The notes under the pieces: model-generated | The model's input: only the letters and a program-made list of their open reading frames with translations | Told to the model about the DNA's origin: nothing | The model's database searches: none | Translations under genes and position numbers: made by a program | Shown here: positions 18,204 through 26,277 of the stretch, piece by piece | Layout of the letters: the number at the start of each line of letters is the position of its first letter | Position numbering within the stretch: the stretch's first letter is position 1 | Assembly: GCA_903881085.1 (NCBI GenBank) | Contig: CAIRSA010000503.1 | Coordinates: forward strand, 1-57,436 | Direction: 5' to 3' | Length of the DNA: 57,436 nt | DNA from: an uncultured Acidobacteriia bacterium | GTDB taxonomy: Bacteria > Acidobacteriota > Terriglobia > Bryobacterales > Bryobacteraceae

Positions 18204-18641
18204 CTAGAATCGGCCGGGTCGCAGGATGTGAATCCCTTCGTACCTTCGAAAATCCGCAACATTGTAGGTCAGAACGGTCGTGATCTGATTCACTCGCATT
18301 GCGGCCACAAGCCTCGCGTCATATGCCGCTTTCCCAGACACTTGATAACGGTCGACAAGTGTTTGCCAATGCTGAAAGATGGAATCTGCCTCAGGCAGGA
18401 TGTGAAAGATTCTTTGAGCCAAAGCCAACTCGCCTATAGCGAACTTCGGCGACAAGCCAAATCCATTCAGATCTCTCGGACGAGTAGCCACTACCCAAGC
18501 TTCCACCAGACTCTGCTTGGCAAGACAAAGCCGCCCACCCTGCCGGAAAACGGCGCGCATTGCGGACTTGGCTTCGGCATAAGAGGCATTGGCTCTATCG
18601 GCAGCGCGTAGAATGATGTTGGTATCTACAAGGACATCCAT
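18204..18641 (-). CDS. PIN-domain ribonuclease toxin (VapC-type)
   Basis: 145 residues with the PIN acidic residues in order: VDTNIIL (D6), SLVEAWVV, AAYDARLVAAM and NVADFRRY. The family cleaves RNA with Mg2+, often tRNA, when freed from its antitoxin. The start codon directly follows the antitoxin stop (no gap), the usual layout of a translationally coupled toxin-antitoxin pair. Confidence 0.85.
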   Translation of the reverse strand: MDVLVDTNIILRAADRANASYAEAKSAMRAVFRQGGRLCLAKQSLVEAWVVATRPRDLNGFGLSPKFAIGELALAQRIFHILPEADSIFQHWQTLVDRYQVSGKAAYDARLVAAMRVNQITTVLTYNVADFRRYEGIHILRPGRF

Positions 18642-18908
18642 CTACCAATTGTCTTCCCGCCCGTAAATGCTCTCCCTATCGAATGCTTCATCGGGAAGTG
18701 GACCCACGGTTGGGAAACTATCGAAAAACTGATCAAATGCGCTCTCCCACGCCTCGCCGCTCAGCAAAGCAGGCTCGGGCGCTAGAGGAACCCCTTCAAC
18801 CAATCGCTCGCGAACCACGTCTGCCAACGAAATGCCTCGCGCAACCGCCAAGGCCTGAAAGTTCTCCATAACACTAGCCGGTAGAATATCTTCGATGTTC
18901 AGAGCCAT
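18642..18908 (-). CDS. Antitoxin of the VapBC-type pair
   Basis: 88 residues from the ATG at 18908. A short helical N-terminal part (LPASVMENFQALAVARGIS, then LADVVRERLVEG) looks like a compact DNA-binding/dimerisation segment. The acidic C-terminal tail (DEAFDRESIYGREDNW) is typical of the stretch that covers the toxin active site. It abuts the PIN toxin gene exactly. A frame extension to 18986 would run through the ndk terminator and is unlikely. Presumed to repress its own promoter, as is usual for such pairs. Confidence 0.75.
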   Translation of the reverse strand: MALNIEDILPASVMENFQALAVARGISLADVVRERLVEGVPLAPEPALLSGEAWESAFDQFFDSFPTVGPLPDEAFDRESIYGREDNW

Positions 18909-18929
18909 ATTAGATCTCGATTCAATCGT

Positions 18930-18977
18930 AACAAAAAACAAAATCGGACCCCAGGGTCGCTCCCCCCAAAGTCCGAT
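18930..18977 (-). terminator. Factor-independent terminator of the sucC-sucD-ndk operon
   Basis: On the minus strand, stem ATCGGAC pairs with GTCCGAT (18977-18971 with 18949-18943), followed by a T-rich tract TTTGTTTTTTG. It begins 25 bases after the ndk stop. The loop is G/C-rich and can extend the stem. It lies immediately upstream of the antitoxin start. Confidence 0.75.
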
Positions 18978-19002
18978 CAATCCCACAAACCAATCTAAAA
19001 AA

Positions 19003-19422
19003 CTAAATCAATTCCGAAGCGCTGAAGAAGAACCCAACTTCAACAGCCGCGGTCTCCGGAGCATCCGAGCCATGCGCGCAGTTGCGTTCAATGCTCGCTG
19101 CGAACATCTTGCGGACCGTGCCCGCAGTCGCATTCGCCGGATTCGTCGCGCCCATCACTTCGCGCCACATCGCTACAGCATTTTCGCGCTCTAACACGAG
19201 CGCCACAAACGGCCCTTCGGTCATGAACGCCACCAGGCTCTTGAAGAACGGACGTTCCTTGTGAACGCCGTAAAACGACTCCGCCTGCGCCTGCGTCATC
19301 TGCAATTTCCGCATCGCCACGATGCGGAAACCGTTTTGTTCAATCAGGGCCAGGATCTGACCCGTCTGACCGGCCGCCACTGCGTCCGGCTTAATCATTG
19401 CGTATGTACGTTCCAAACTCAT
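19003..19422 (-). CDS. ndk: Nucleoside diphosphate kinase
   Basis: 139 residues, the normal size. It shows the start TYAMIKPDAV, the catalytic site RNCAHGSDAPETA with His117, and GATNPANATAGTVRKMF. The enzyme transfers phosphate from ATP to NDPs through the phosphohistidine. It overlaps sucD by 4 bases (ATGA type), so it is the last gene of a sucC-sucD-ndk operon. The link is sensible, as succinyl-CoA synthetase yields GTP or ATP that this kinase interconverts. Confidence 0.97.
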   Translation of the reverse strand: MSLERTYAMIKPDAVAAGQTGQILALIEQNGFRIVAMRKLQMTQAQAESFYGVHKERPFFKSLVAFMTEGPFVALVLERENAVAMWREVMGATNPANATAGTVRKMFAASIERNCAHGSDAPETAAVEVGFFFSASELI

Positions 19423-20285
19423 AATCTGCTCTTAACCTTTTCTCCGATTTCAGCCGGGGTGGCGCACACCGTAATACCCGCCGCCTCCATGGCCGCAATT
19501 TTGTCGCTCGCCTTGCCCGATCCACCGCTGATGATCGCGCCCGCATGTCCCATGCGCCGTCCGGGAGGCGCCGTCTGGCCCGCGATGAAACCGATCACCG
19601 GCTTCTTCACGTGCTCTTTAATGTATGCCGCAGCCGCTTCTTCCGCCGAGCCGCCGATTTCGCCGATCATTACGATTACGTGCGTGTCGGGATCTTCATT
19701 GAACAACCGCACCGCGTCAGTATGATTGGTGCCGATGATCGGATCGCCGCCGATGCCGATGCAGGTCGATTGACCAATGCCCAACTTCGTCAACTGGCCG
19801 ACCGCTTCATACGTCAAGGTGCCGGAGCGCGAAACCACGCCGACATTGCCCTTCAAGTGAATATGGCCCGGCATGATGCCGATCTTGCACTCGCCAGGCG
19901 TAATGATGCCCGGGCAATTCGGTCCAATCAACCGCGTCTTCTTGCCCTGCATGAAATCCCACGCGCGAATCATATCGCGCGACGGAATGCCTTCGGTAAT
20001 GCAGATCACCAATGGCAGGCCCGCTTCAGTAGCTTCCATGATGGCATCGGCCGCAAACGGCGGCGGCACGAAGATTACGGACACGTTTGCGCCCGTCTCT
20101 TTCACAGCCTGAGCGACGGTGTCGAAAACCGGCAGATCCAGATGCTTCTGTCCGCCCTTGCCCGGCGTCACGCCGCCAACCACATTGGTGCCGTACGCGA
20201 TGCACTGCTGCGCGTGAAAACTCGCTTCCTTGCCCGTAAAACCCTGAACCAGAAGCCGTGTGTCTTTATTTACAAGGATGCTCAT
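19419..20285 (-). CDS. sucD: Succinate-CoA ligase, alpha subunit
   Basis: 288 residues. CoA-binding fold with QGFTGKEASFHAQQ, the Cys-containing IGPNCPGIITPGECKIGIMP, and the phosphohistidine loop GRRMGHAGAIISGGSGKA. It catalyses the substrate-level phosphorylation step of the TCA cycle together with the beta subunit. Its start overlaps the sucC stop by 4 bases and its stop overlaps the ndk start by 4 bases, indicating tight translational coupling. Confidence 0.98.
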   Translation of the reverse strand: MSILVNKDTRLLVQGFTGKEASFHAQQCIAYGTNVVGGVTPGKGGQKHLDLPVFDTVAQAVKETGANVSVIFVPPPFAADAIMEATEAGLPLVICITEGIPSRDMIRAWDFMQGKKTRLIGPNCPGIITPGECKIGIMPGHIHLKGNVGVVSRSGTLTYEAVGQLTKLGIGQSTCIGIGGDPIIGTNHTDAVRLFNEDPDTHVIVMIGEIGGSAEEAAAAYIKEHVKKPVIGFIAGQTAPPGRRMGHAGAIISGGSGKASDKIAAMEAAGITVCATPAEIGEKVKSRL

Positions 20286-21439
20286 TGTGCTAACCTCACA
20301 ACTTTCTCCGCGGCGTCCTTCATGCCATCGGCCACTGTAAAATTAAAGCCCGATTCCGCAAGAATTTCGCGGCCCTTCTCAACGTTGGTGCCTTCCATGC
20401 GGATCACAATCGGCACTTTCACATCCAGGTCGCGCGCCGCGTTCACCACACCCTGCGCCAGAACATCGCAACGCAAAATGCCGCCGAAGATGTTGATCAG
20501 CACAGCCTTCACGGAGTTGTCGGAAAGCAGAATCTGGAAAGCGTTTTTGATCTGTTCGGCGTTCGCGCCGCCGCCAACGTCCAGGAAGTTCGCCGGGCTT
20601 CCGCCCGCGTACTTGATGATGTCCATGGTGGCCATGGCCAACCCCGCGCCATTCACCATGCAGGCGATGGTGCCATCGAGCTTGATGTAGTTCAGGCCGA
20701 ACTTCGAAGCTTCCACTTCCAGTGGATCTTCTTCGTTCAGATCGCGCAGCTCAACCATGTCCTTGTGGCGGAACATGGCGTTGTCGTCAACGTTGATCTT
20801 CGCATCCAGCGCGTAAACCTTTCCGTCCTTGGTCAGCATGAACGGATTGATCTCAGCCAGCGAGGCGTCGATGTCGTCGTAAGCCTTCACCAGCGCCATC
20901 ATCGCAGCAACCGCTGCGTTGATGCTGCCGGCCGGAATTCCGATGCCAAAGGCCAGCTTGCGCGCCTGGAAAGGAGCAAGCGGCTGACCGGGTTCGATCG
21001 TCTCCTTCAGGATCAGCTCGGGAGTATGCGCCGCAACTTCCTCGATCTCCATGCCGCCCTCTTTCGAGGCCATGAAGACGTTCTTACCGGTAGCTCGGTC
21101 GAGCGTGATGCCCAGGTACAGTTCCTTATCGATAGGCAGCGCCTCTTCGATCAGCAGCCGCTGCACCAGCCGTCCTTCCGGACCGGTCTGATGCGTCACC
21201 AGGGTCATGCCCAGGATCTGCTTGGCCTTGGCCACGGCATCGGCAGTGTCTTTTGCCACTTTCACGCCGCCGCCTTTTCCGCGGCCGCCGGCGTGGATTT
21301 GAGCCTTCACCACGACCATTCCGCCGAGCTTTGTGGCCGCAGCCTCCGCCTCTTCAATCGTGAACGCTACTTCCCCGCGCGGCACGGGTACGCCATAGCG
21401 GGCCAAGATAGCCTTGGCCTGATACTCATGGATTTTCAT
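20282..21439 (-). CDS. sucC: Succinate-CoA ligase (ADP-forming), beta subunit
   Basis: 385 residues, the normal length. ATP-grasp N-terminal domain (MKIHEYQAKAILARYGVPVP, VVKAQIHAGGRGKGGGVKV) and a ligase-CoA domain with DVGGGANAEQIKNAF and INIFGGILRCDVLAQGV. It binds the nucleotide and completes the heteromeric enzyme with SucD. It is the first gene of the operon; upstream (21440-21480) a TATAGT-like box is present on the minus strand but no good -35. Confidence 0.98.
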   Translation of the reverse strand: MKIHEYQAKAILARYGVPVPRGEVAFTIEEAEAAATKLGGMVVVKAQIHAGGRGKGGGVKVAKDTADAVAKAKQILGMTLVTHQTGPEGRLVQRLLIEEALPIDKELYLGITLDRATGKNVFMASKEGGMEIEEVAAHTPELILKETIEPGQPLAPFQARKLAFGIGIPAGSINAAVAAMMALVKAYDDIDASLAEINPFMLTKDGKVYALDAKINVDDNAMFRHKDMVELRDLNEEDPLEVEASKFGLNYIKLDGTIACMVNGAGLAMATMDIIKYAGGSPANFLDVGGGANAEQIKNAFQILLSDNSVKAVLINIFGGILRCDVLAQGVVNAARDLDVKVPIVIRMEGTNVEKGREILAESGFNFTVADGMKDAAEKVVRLAQ

Positions 21440-21507
21440 AGGATGTCCAAAGGGATTAACTTACAACTATAACATGTGGACGCAGGCCACACGCTTCGCA
21501 TGTGCGA

Positions 21508-21620
21508 TGGACCGGCGGATCGCCGGTCCTACCCTTGAAAACATTGCGCCTCTATGGGTAGGACAGGCGACCTGTCCGCCGTAGCCTTGGCGAAGGTGGA
21601 GTCGCCTGTCCAAATTTTAA
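21508..21620. repeat. Family A repeat, longest copy
   Basis: Contains GGACCGGCGG-n-TCGCCGGTCC-like palindrome (21509-21529), the joining TACCCTTGAAAACATTG also seen at 6522-6538, then GGTAGGACAGGCGACCTGTCC, the shared 26-base segment (21573-21598) and a closing GTCGCCTGTCC. It combines every module of the family and so is useful as the reference copy. It lies between the sucC start and the TolC gene terminator. Confidence 0.85.
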
Positions 21621-21639
21621 TTCGCCCGCCCCCCCCAAT

Positions 21640-21686
21640 AAAAAACCGCGGATCCGTCCCGGCAGCAACCGGCACAAATCCGCGGT
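21640..21686 (-). terminator. Factor-independent terminator of the TolC-family gene
   Basis: On the minus strand ACCGCGGAT (21686-21678) pairs with ATCCGCGGT (21653-21645), followed by TTTTTTATT. It starts 17 bases beyond the stop of the outer-membrane channel gene. The stem is 9 bp and perfect. Confidence 0.85.
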
Positions 21687-21703
21687 CAATAAATACACAG
21701 CGG

Positions 21704-23599
21704 CTATTGCTGAACAACAGGCAGCGCCGTTGGAGCCTTCGAAATCGAACCCCGAACGGCTTCGTCAACCTGGATGTTGTTTGCAAAGATCGTCTGGCCA
21801 GTGGCGCGATCCATTTCCACACGCGCACGCGAGTAGTTGGAAAGCGCAGTCACTTCCGCACCCTGGGCTGTAGCCAAATCGCGCTGTGCCTGGATGACGA
21901 AGTATATGGTAGATGCGCCCAATGCGTACTTCTTCTGCTCAGCGTCGAGCGTCTGCTCCTGCAAAATGCGGCTCTTGTAAGCAGCTTGATAACGTGCACG
22001 CGCCTGCTGCAACCCGATCAGCGAGTTCTGCACTTCCACCCGCAACTGGTTCAACTGCGCCTGTAATCGAAGTTCCGATTGCCGCACGGCCAACTGGTCG
22101 CGTGTCATATCGGCCTGGGCTGCACGGTTACGCAGCGGAATGTTCAGCGTAACGCCTACCGAATAATCAGGGAAATTGCGACCGAAGACTTGGCCCAAAG
22201 CTTTTCCATATCCGCCCAGGAAGAACTGATCCACCGAAGCCGGTGTGCGGAACGAAGGCGGCACGCCAGGCACGGTCGACAGCACAGGCAGCGAGTTCAG
22301 TTCGCCAGCCAGAGCGTTATTGCGGAAATCGGCGAAGGCGTCGACGGTGGGCAACAGTGCCGCGCGCGAACCCTTCAGGCCGATCTTGGCGTTTTCGATG
22401 TTGATGCGGGACTGCTCGACTTCGGGGCGCGTTTCCATGGCCTTGCTGACCATGTCCTGTATCGGCTGAATCGCTTCGTTCTCCGGCATGGTGATGTGGT
22501 CGGTAGCAATCACGCGCGCCTCAAGCAGCGATGGCGACGAGATACCAGTCTTGCTCAGCGCGTTCTTCAGAATCGTTTCCTGCTGGTATAACTGCGTCTC
22601 TGAAATTGTCAAATCCTGCTGCCGTGCAGCCACTTCGGCTTCGGCGCGGATGATTTCGATTGGCGCCAGAGTGCCAATCTCAACCTGCTTTTTGTTGTCT
22701 TCGTACAACTTCTTGGCCAAAGTCAGCGCCTGCGCCTTCACCTTCACGTCTTCCGTGAAGCTCACCAGGTCCCAATACAGGTTGGAGACACCAACCACGG
22801 TATTGATGATCTGCGCTTTGAACGCAAGATCGGAGATCGCCATATTGTTCTTCGCGATTTTAATATTGCGGTTGTTCACAGCTTTGCCGAAGCCCTGCAG
22901 CAAGTGCTGCGTCACTTGCAATTCCAGGCTCACCGAGGTCGACGGGTTATAGTCGTTCCTGTTCGCATTCTGAGAAACAAACCCGTTGTTGAAATTGACA
23001 TTCATCACCGTGCCGCTGGCCCAGCCTTCGGTGAACCCGAAGTTGCCCGTTTTGCGGCCGGTCACCAGTGAATTTGTACCCGTAGTGAACAAGCTGGTCT
23101 GCGGGGTCGTAAAGTGGCCCCACAGCAGGTTGCCCGTCAGCGACGGGTCCAGGTTCTGAATAAAGCCCTGCGTTCCAGTGCTGGTTGCGGCGATGGAATT
23201 CAAGCCCTGGGCTGCCGAAGTCGTCAACGATGAGACGCCAGCCGCCGATCCACGAATGGAGGCGCCCGATTGAGCGCGCAAAAGATCCGTTTCAGCAATG
23301 CGCGGCGAATAGCGCTGCAATTCGACGTCGAGGTTGTTCTCCAACGCCAACGCAATAACATCCTGCAGCGATAAGTAAAGCTTCCCTGCCCGGAGTAATT
23401 TTTCCAGGCGTCCGCTGTTGCCGAGATTCACCGGCGCCACATCTACCTGGACGTAGGGTTTCTTCACCCGGTCGTACCAACCCTCGGCCCGCTCATGCAT
23501 GGAGCGATGTTCTGTAGAAGGCGCCTGCTGCGCCTGCATCGTAGTCGTCAGCGTCAATAGGACGCACAGTAAGCTAGTCAGTGATTGTGTTCGTCGCAT
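21704..23599 (-). CDS. TolC-family outer membrane efflux channel
   Basis: 631 residues with a signal peptide (SLTSLLCVLLTLTTTMQAQ). Two long alpha-hairpin repeats are visible in the helical stretches VKVKAQALTLAKKLYEDNKK and in IGLQQARARYQAAYKSRI, with NIPLRNRAAQADM as the typical second-repeat beta start. It is longer than E. coli TolC because of a loop-rich N-terminal extension with an unusual Ser/Thr/Gly-rich stretch (SAAGVSSLTTSAAQGLNSIA). It forms the outer-membrane duct of tripartite pumps. No adaptor or pump is adjacent. The two FtsX-type permeases 3.5 kb away could be partners, but that is speculative. Confidence 0.9.
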   Translation of the reverse strand: MRRTQSLTSLLCVLLTLTTTMQAQQAPSTEHRSMHERAEGWYDRVKKPYVQVDVAPVNLGNSGRLEKLLRAGKLYLSLQDVIALALENNLDVELQRYSPRIAETDLLRAQSGASIRGSAAGVSSLTTSAAQGLNSIAATSTGTQGFIQNLDPSLTGNLLWGHFTTPQTSLFTTGTNSLVTGRKTGNFGFTEGWASGTVMNVNFNNGFVSQNANRNDYNPSTSVSLELQVTQHLLQGFGKAVNNRNIKIAKNNMAISDLAFKAQIINTVVGVSNLYWDLVSFTEDVKVKAQALTLAKKLYEDNKKQVEIGTLAPIEIIRAEAEVAARQQDLTISETQLYQQETILKNALSKTGISSPSLLEARVIATDHITMPENEAIQPIQDMVSKAMETRPEVEQSRINIENAKIGLKGSRAALLPTVDAFADFRNNALAGELNSLPVLSTVPGVPPSFRTPASVDQFFLGGYGKALGQVFGRNFPDYSVGVTLNIPLRNRAAQADMTRDQLAVRQSELRLQAQLNQLRVEVQNSLIGLQQARARYQAAYKSRILQEQTLDAEQKKYALGASTIYFVIQAQRDLATAQGAEVTALSNYSRARVEMDRATGQTIFANNIQVDEAVRGSISKAPTALPVVQQ

Positions 23600-23710
23600 G
23601 CTGGTTCAAGATAAAGAAGACGATCTTGTCGCCTCTTCTGTTCCGGGAAAATGTCCTTGTATTTATCATGGTAGCGCAGAGTTGCCAAGCCTGAGTGGCG
23701 CAGTGAGATA

Positions 23711-24313
23711 ATGGGGCCAGTGAACGATACCAACAAGCACGTCATCGAACTCTTTGAACAGACCGGCGCCTACCTCCACGGCCACTTCCGGCTCACAAGC
23801 GGACTGCATAGTCCTGAATATCTACAGTGCGCGCGCGTCCTGCAGCATCCAAAATTTGCCGAGGGCCTGGGCAAACTGCTCGCCGAAAAATTTACAGAGC
23901 TCGCGCAGGGCCAATCCATAGCGGTTGTTGCCGCACCCGCTATCGGCGGCCTCATCATCGGCCATGAGGTAGCCCGCGCGCTGGGTGCTAGATTTATTTT
24001 CACGGAACGCGATGCGGCAGGGAAAATGACGTTGCGCCGCGGCTTCGCGATTGAGAAAGGCGAGGTCGCCGTAGCCGTCGAAGACGTCATCACAACGGGC
24101 GGAAGCCTGCGCGAAGTTTACGAAATCATGCAGGAAGGCGGGGCCGAGGTTGTCGCCGCGGGCTCCATAATCGACCGCAGCGGTGGCCGCGCGGACTTAG
24201 GTGTCAAGCGCGTCGCACTCGCCACGCTGCAAGTCACCACCTGGGCGCCCGAATTCTGCCCTCTGTGCGCGCAGGGCCAGCCCATCGTAAAGCCCGGCTC
24301 GCGCCCGTCCTGA
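23711..24313 (+). CDS. pyrE: Orotate phosphoribosyltransferase
   Basis: 200 residues. The PRPP-binding motif VAVEDVITTGGSLREV is intact, and FRLTSGLHSPEYLQCAR is the N-terminal substrate region. The enzyme makes orotidine 5'-phosphate in pyrimidine synthesis. The C-terminus carries a PLCAQGQPIVKPGSR motif common in this family. A GTG at 23720 is an alternative start. Its stop shares one base with the truA start (TGATG), so the two are translationally coupled. Confidence 0.95.
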   Translation: MGPVNDTNKHVIELFEQTGAYLHGHFRLTSGLHSPEYLQCARVLQHPKFAEGLGKLLAEKFTELAQGQSIAVVAAPAIGGLIIGHEVARALGARFIFTERDAAGKMTLRRGFAIEKGEVAVAVEDVITTGGSLREVYEIMQEGGAEVVAAGSIIDRSGGRADLGVKRVALATLQVTTWAPEFCPLCAQGQPIVKPGSRPS

Positions 24314-25155
24314 TGCGCCGTATTAAGATCGTTCTCTCCTACGACGGCACCGCCTACTCCGGCTGGCAAAAACAGCCGGACCGGATAACCATTCAGTCGG
24401 TGCTGGAAGAGATTCTCGCCGGTATCGAAAAGAAGCCCGTCACTATCTATGGTTCGGGCCGCACCGACGCCGGCGTCCACGCCTATGCGCAGGTCGCCGC
24501 GTTCAATCTGGCAAACCCCATCCCCACGGACAATTTGCGCAAGGCGATTAACCGCCTCTTGCCGCAGGATATTCGCGTCACCTCCGTTGCCGATGTGGGC
24601 CCGGACTTCCATCCGCGCTTCGACGCCATCGCCAAAACCTACCAATACACCATCTTTCGCCCCGAAGTCTGCCCACCGTTTCAGCGCCGCTATGTGCATC
24701 ACTTTCCCTACCCGCTCAATGAAGAGGCGATGATCGCCGCTGCCCCGCTCTACGAAGGGGAACATAACTTTGCCGCCTTCGCCGCCGCTGACGATCGGTA
24801 TAAAAAAGGAGCTTCCACAGTGCGCCGCATCCATGCGTCGGCGATGTGGCACGAAGACGGACTGCTTATGTATCGCGTCCGAGGCAGCGGATTCCTCAAA
24901 CATATGGTTCGCAACATGGTGGGAACACTGCTTGAAGCCGGCAAAGGGAACTGCCCGCCGGAAGCCCTCCGTTATCTGCTCACTGGAGCAGGAAAATGTG
25001 GCGCCACGGCCCCTGCCAGCGGGCTTTTCTTAGTCAACGTGGAGTATCCTGAAAAGAATGAATCGAGCACAACAAACTCTGACGGCGATGGCCGTATTGA
25101 CACTGCCCCTGATCTGCCCCCAGATGATCGCTCAAACCCCGGGAACCCCGGCTGA
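24313..25155 (+). CDS. truA: tRNA pseudouridine synthase A
   Basis: 280 residues from the ATG at 24313, which overlaps the pyrE stop; a longer frame begins inside pyrE and is unlikely. Catalytic Asp52 lies in YGSGRTDAGVHAYAQ. The family motifs IVLSYDGTAYSGWQKQP and FLKHMVRNMVGTLLEAGKG are intact. The enzyme modifies U38-U40 of the tRNA anticodon arm. The last 33 residues or so (after LVNVEYPEKNE) form a polar, Pro/Asp-rich tail that lies over the first 98 bases of the next gene; the conserved fold ends before it. Confidence 0.95.
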   Translation: MRRIKIVLSYDGTAYSGWQKQPDRITIQSVLEEILAGIEKKPVTIYGSGRTDAGVHAYAQVAAFNLANPIPTDNLRKAINRLLPQDIRVTSVADVGPDFHPRFDAIAKTYQYTIFRPEVCPPFQRRYVHHFPYPLNEEAMIAAAPLYEGEHNFAAFAAADDRYKKGASTVRRIHASAMWHEDGLLMYRVRGSGFLKHMVRNMVGTLLEAGKGNCPPEALRYLLTGAGKCGATAPASGLFLVNVEYPEKNESSTTNSDGDGRIDTAPDLPPDDRSNPGNPG

Positions 25156-25687
25156 CGACATCAACTTCGCCGTGGGCCAACTGCGCAAATCGCGCATCAA
25201 TTTTATTAATGCGATTAATGGGGTGAGCGACGCCCAATGGAAATTCAAACCCGCCCCGGGCAAATGGTCGATCGCCGAATGCGCCGAACACATCGCGGTG
25301 GCTGAACCGGAATTGCTGCGCATGGCCAAATCAGCGTCGTTTGACCCTCTGCCAGCGGGCATGAAACTTCCAGGAAAGGCGTTCGATCGCGAACTCCTGA
25401 AAATGATTGCGGATCGCTCTCAAAAAGCACAGGCCCCGGAGGTGCTGAAGCCGACTGGCCGCTTCAAGGACCAAACGGCGGTGCGCCAGGAGTTCTGGCA
25501 GATGCGCAATGAATCGATCCGCTTCGTGGAAACCAGCACGGCAAATCTTCGCGATCACGGCTTGATGAACGAGGCCATGAAAAGTCCGCTCGATGGCTTG
25601 CAATGGCTGCTGCTCATCTCTGCCCACACGGAACGTCATATCTCGCAAATCGAAGAGATCAAGGCCTCGGCGGGGTATCCTAAATAG
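25058..25687 (+). CDS. Exported DinB-like protein (first of a tandem pair)
   Basis: 209 residues with a signal peptide (AMAVLTLPLICPQMIAQ). The four-helix DinB/YfiT-type fold is suggested by AINGVSDAQWKFKPAPGKWS, AECAEHIAVAEP and a C-terminal SAHTERHISQIEEIK. The three His positions (AEHIA, and HTERH) are those that bind a metal in DinB-like thiol transferases. No substrate is known. It overlaps the truA tail by 98 bases in another frame. It is followed 2 bases later by a related gene, probably from local duplication. Confidence 0.78.
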   Translation: MNRAQQTLTAMAVLTLPLICPQMIAQTPGTPADDINFAVGQLRKSRINFINAINGVSDAQWKFKPAPGKWSIAECAEHIAVAEPELLRMAKSASFDPLPAGMKLPGKAFDRELLKMIADRSQKAQAPEVLKPTGRFKDQTAVRQEFWQMRNESIRFVETSTANLRDHGLMNEAMKSPLDGLQWLLLISAHTERHISQIEEIKASAGYPK

Positions 25688-25689
25688 GT

Positions 25690-26277
25690 ATGCGCCTTTT
25701 TACAATTAGCTTACTGTGTCTTTCGACGTTGTTCGCCGCGGAGTTGCAACGCGGCGAGCGGGACCGCTCAATGAGCCATCTTCACGCGACGAGAAAACAG
25801 TTCCTGGACGCCATTGAAGGGCTTTCAGAAGCGCAGTGGAATTATAAGCCAAATGCAACCACCTGGTCCGTCGCCGAAGTAGCCGAACACATCGCCATCA
25901 GCGAGGAAACCATTGGTGGGATGGTCTACAAGATGGTTGAGGGTCCAGCCAAACAAGTGGACTTGAAAGCGAATGATGAGGCCATCATGAAGGGCATGGT
26001 GGACCGGAGCAAGAAGTTCCAGGCGCCTGAAATGTTAACCCCCACACACAGGTGGAAAAACCGCGGGGAACTGACTCGAGATTTCAAAGCCAACCGCGAT
26101 AAGCTGATCGCTTACGTGGATAAGACCAGCGATGACCTTCGCCACCACTCCGCGCCACATCCAGTGTTCAAGGAAATGGATGCATACCAGTGGGTCCTGG
26201 TGATCTCCACCCACGCTGAACGTCACATGTTGCAGATTCTCGAAGTGAAATCGAACCCCAACTTCCCGAAAAATTAA
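25690..26277 (+). CDS. Exported DinB-like protein (second of a tandem pair)
   Basis: 195 residues, signal peptide MRLFTISLLCLSTLFAAE. It shares with the preceding gene the pattern AIEGLSEAQWNYKPNATTWS, AEVAEHIAISEE, a PEMLTPTHRWK segment matching PEVLKPTGRFK upstream, and STHAERHMLQILEVK. All three presumed metal-ligand His residues are kept, so both copies may be active. It ends overlapping the convergent hybrid kinase gene by 4 bases. Confidence 0.8.
   Translation: MRLFTISLLCLSTLFAAELQRGERDRSMSHLHATRKQFLDAIEGLSEAQWNYKPNATTWSVAEVAEHIAISEETIGGMVYKMVEGPAKQVDLKANDEAIMKGMVDRSKKFQAPEMLTPTHRWKNRGELTRDFKANRDKLIAYVDKTSDDLRHHSAPHPVFKEMDAYQWVLVISTHAERHMLQILEVKSNPNFPKN

Noticed and set aside
21704..23599. 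TolC-family channel as partner of the two permeases
   Set aside because: Distance of 3.5 kb, opposite strand and intervening operon; kept as a speculation in the feature entry and not raised as a finding.
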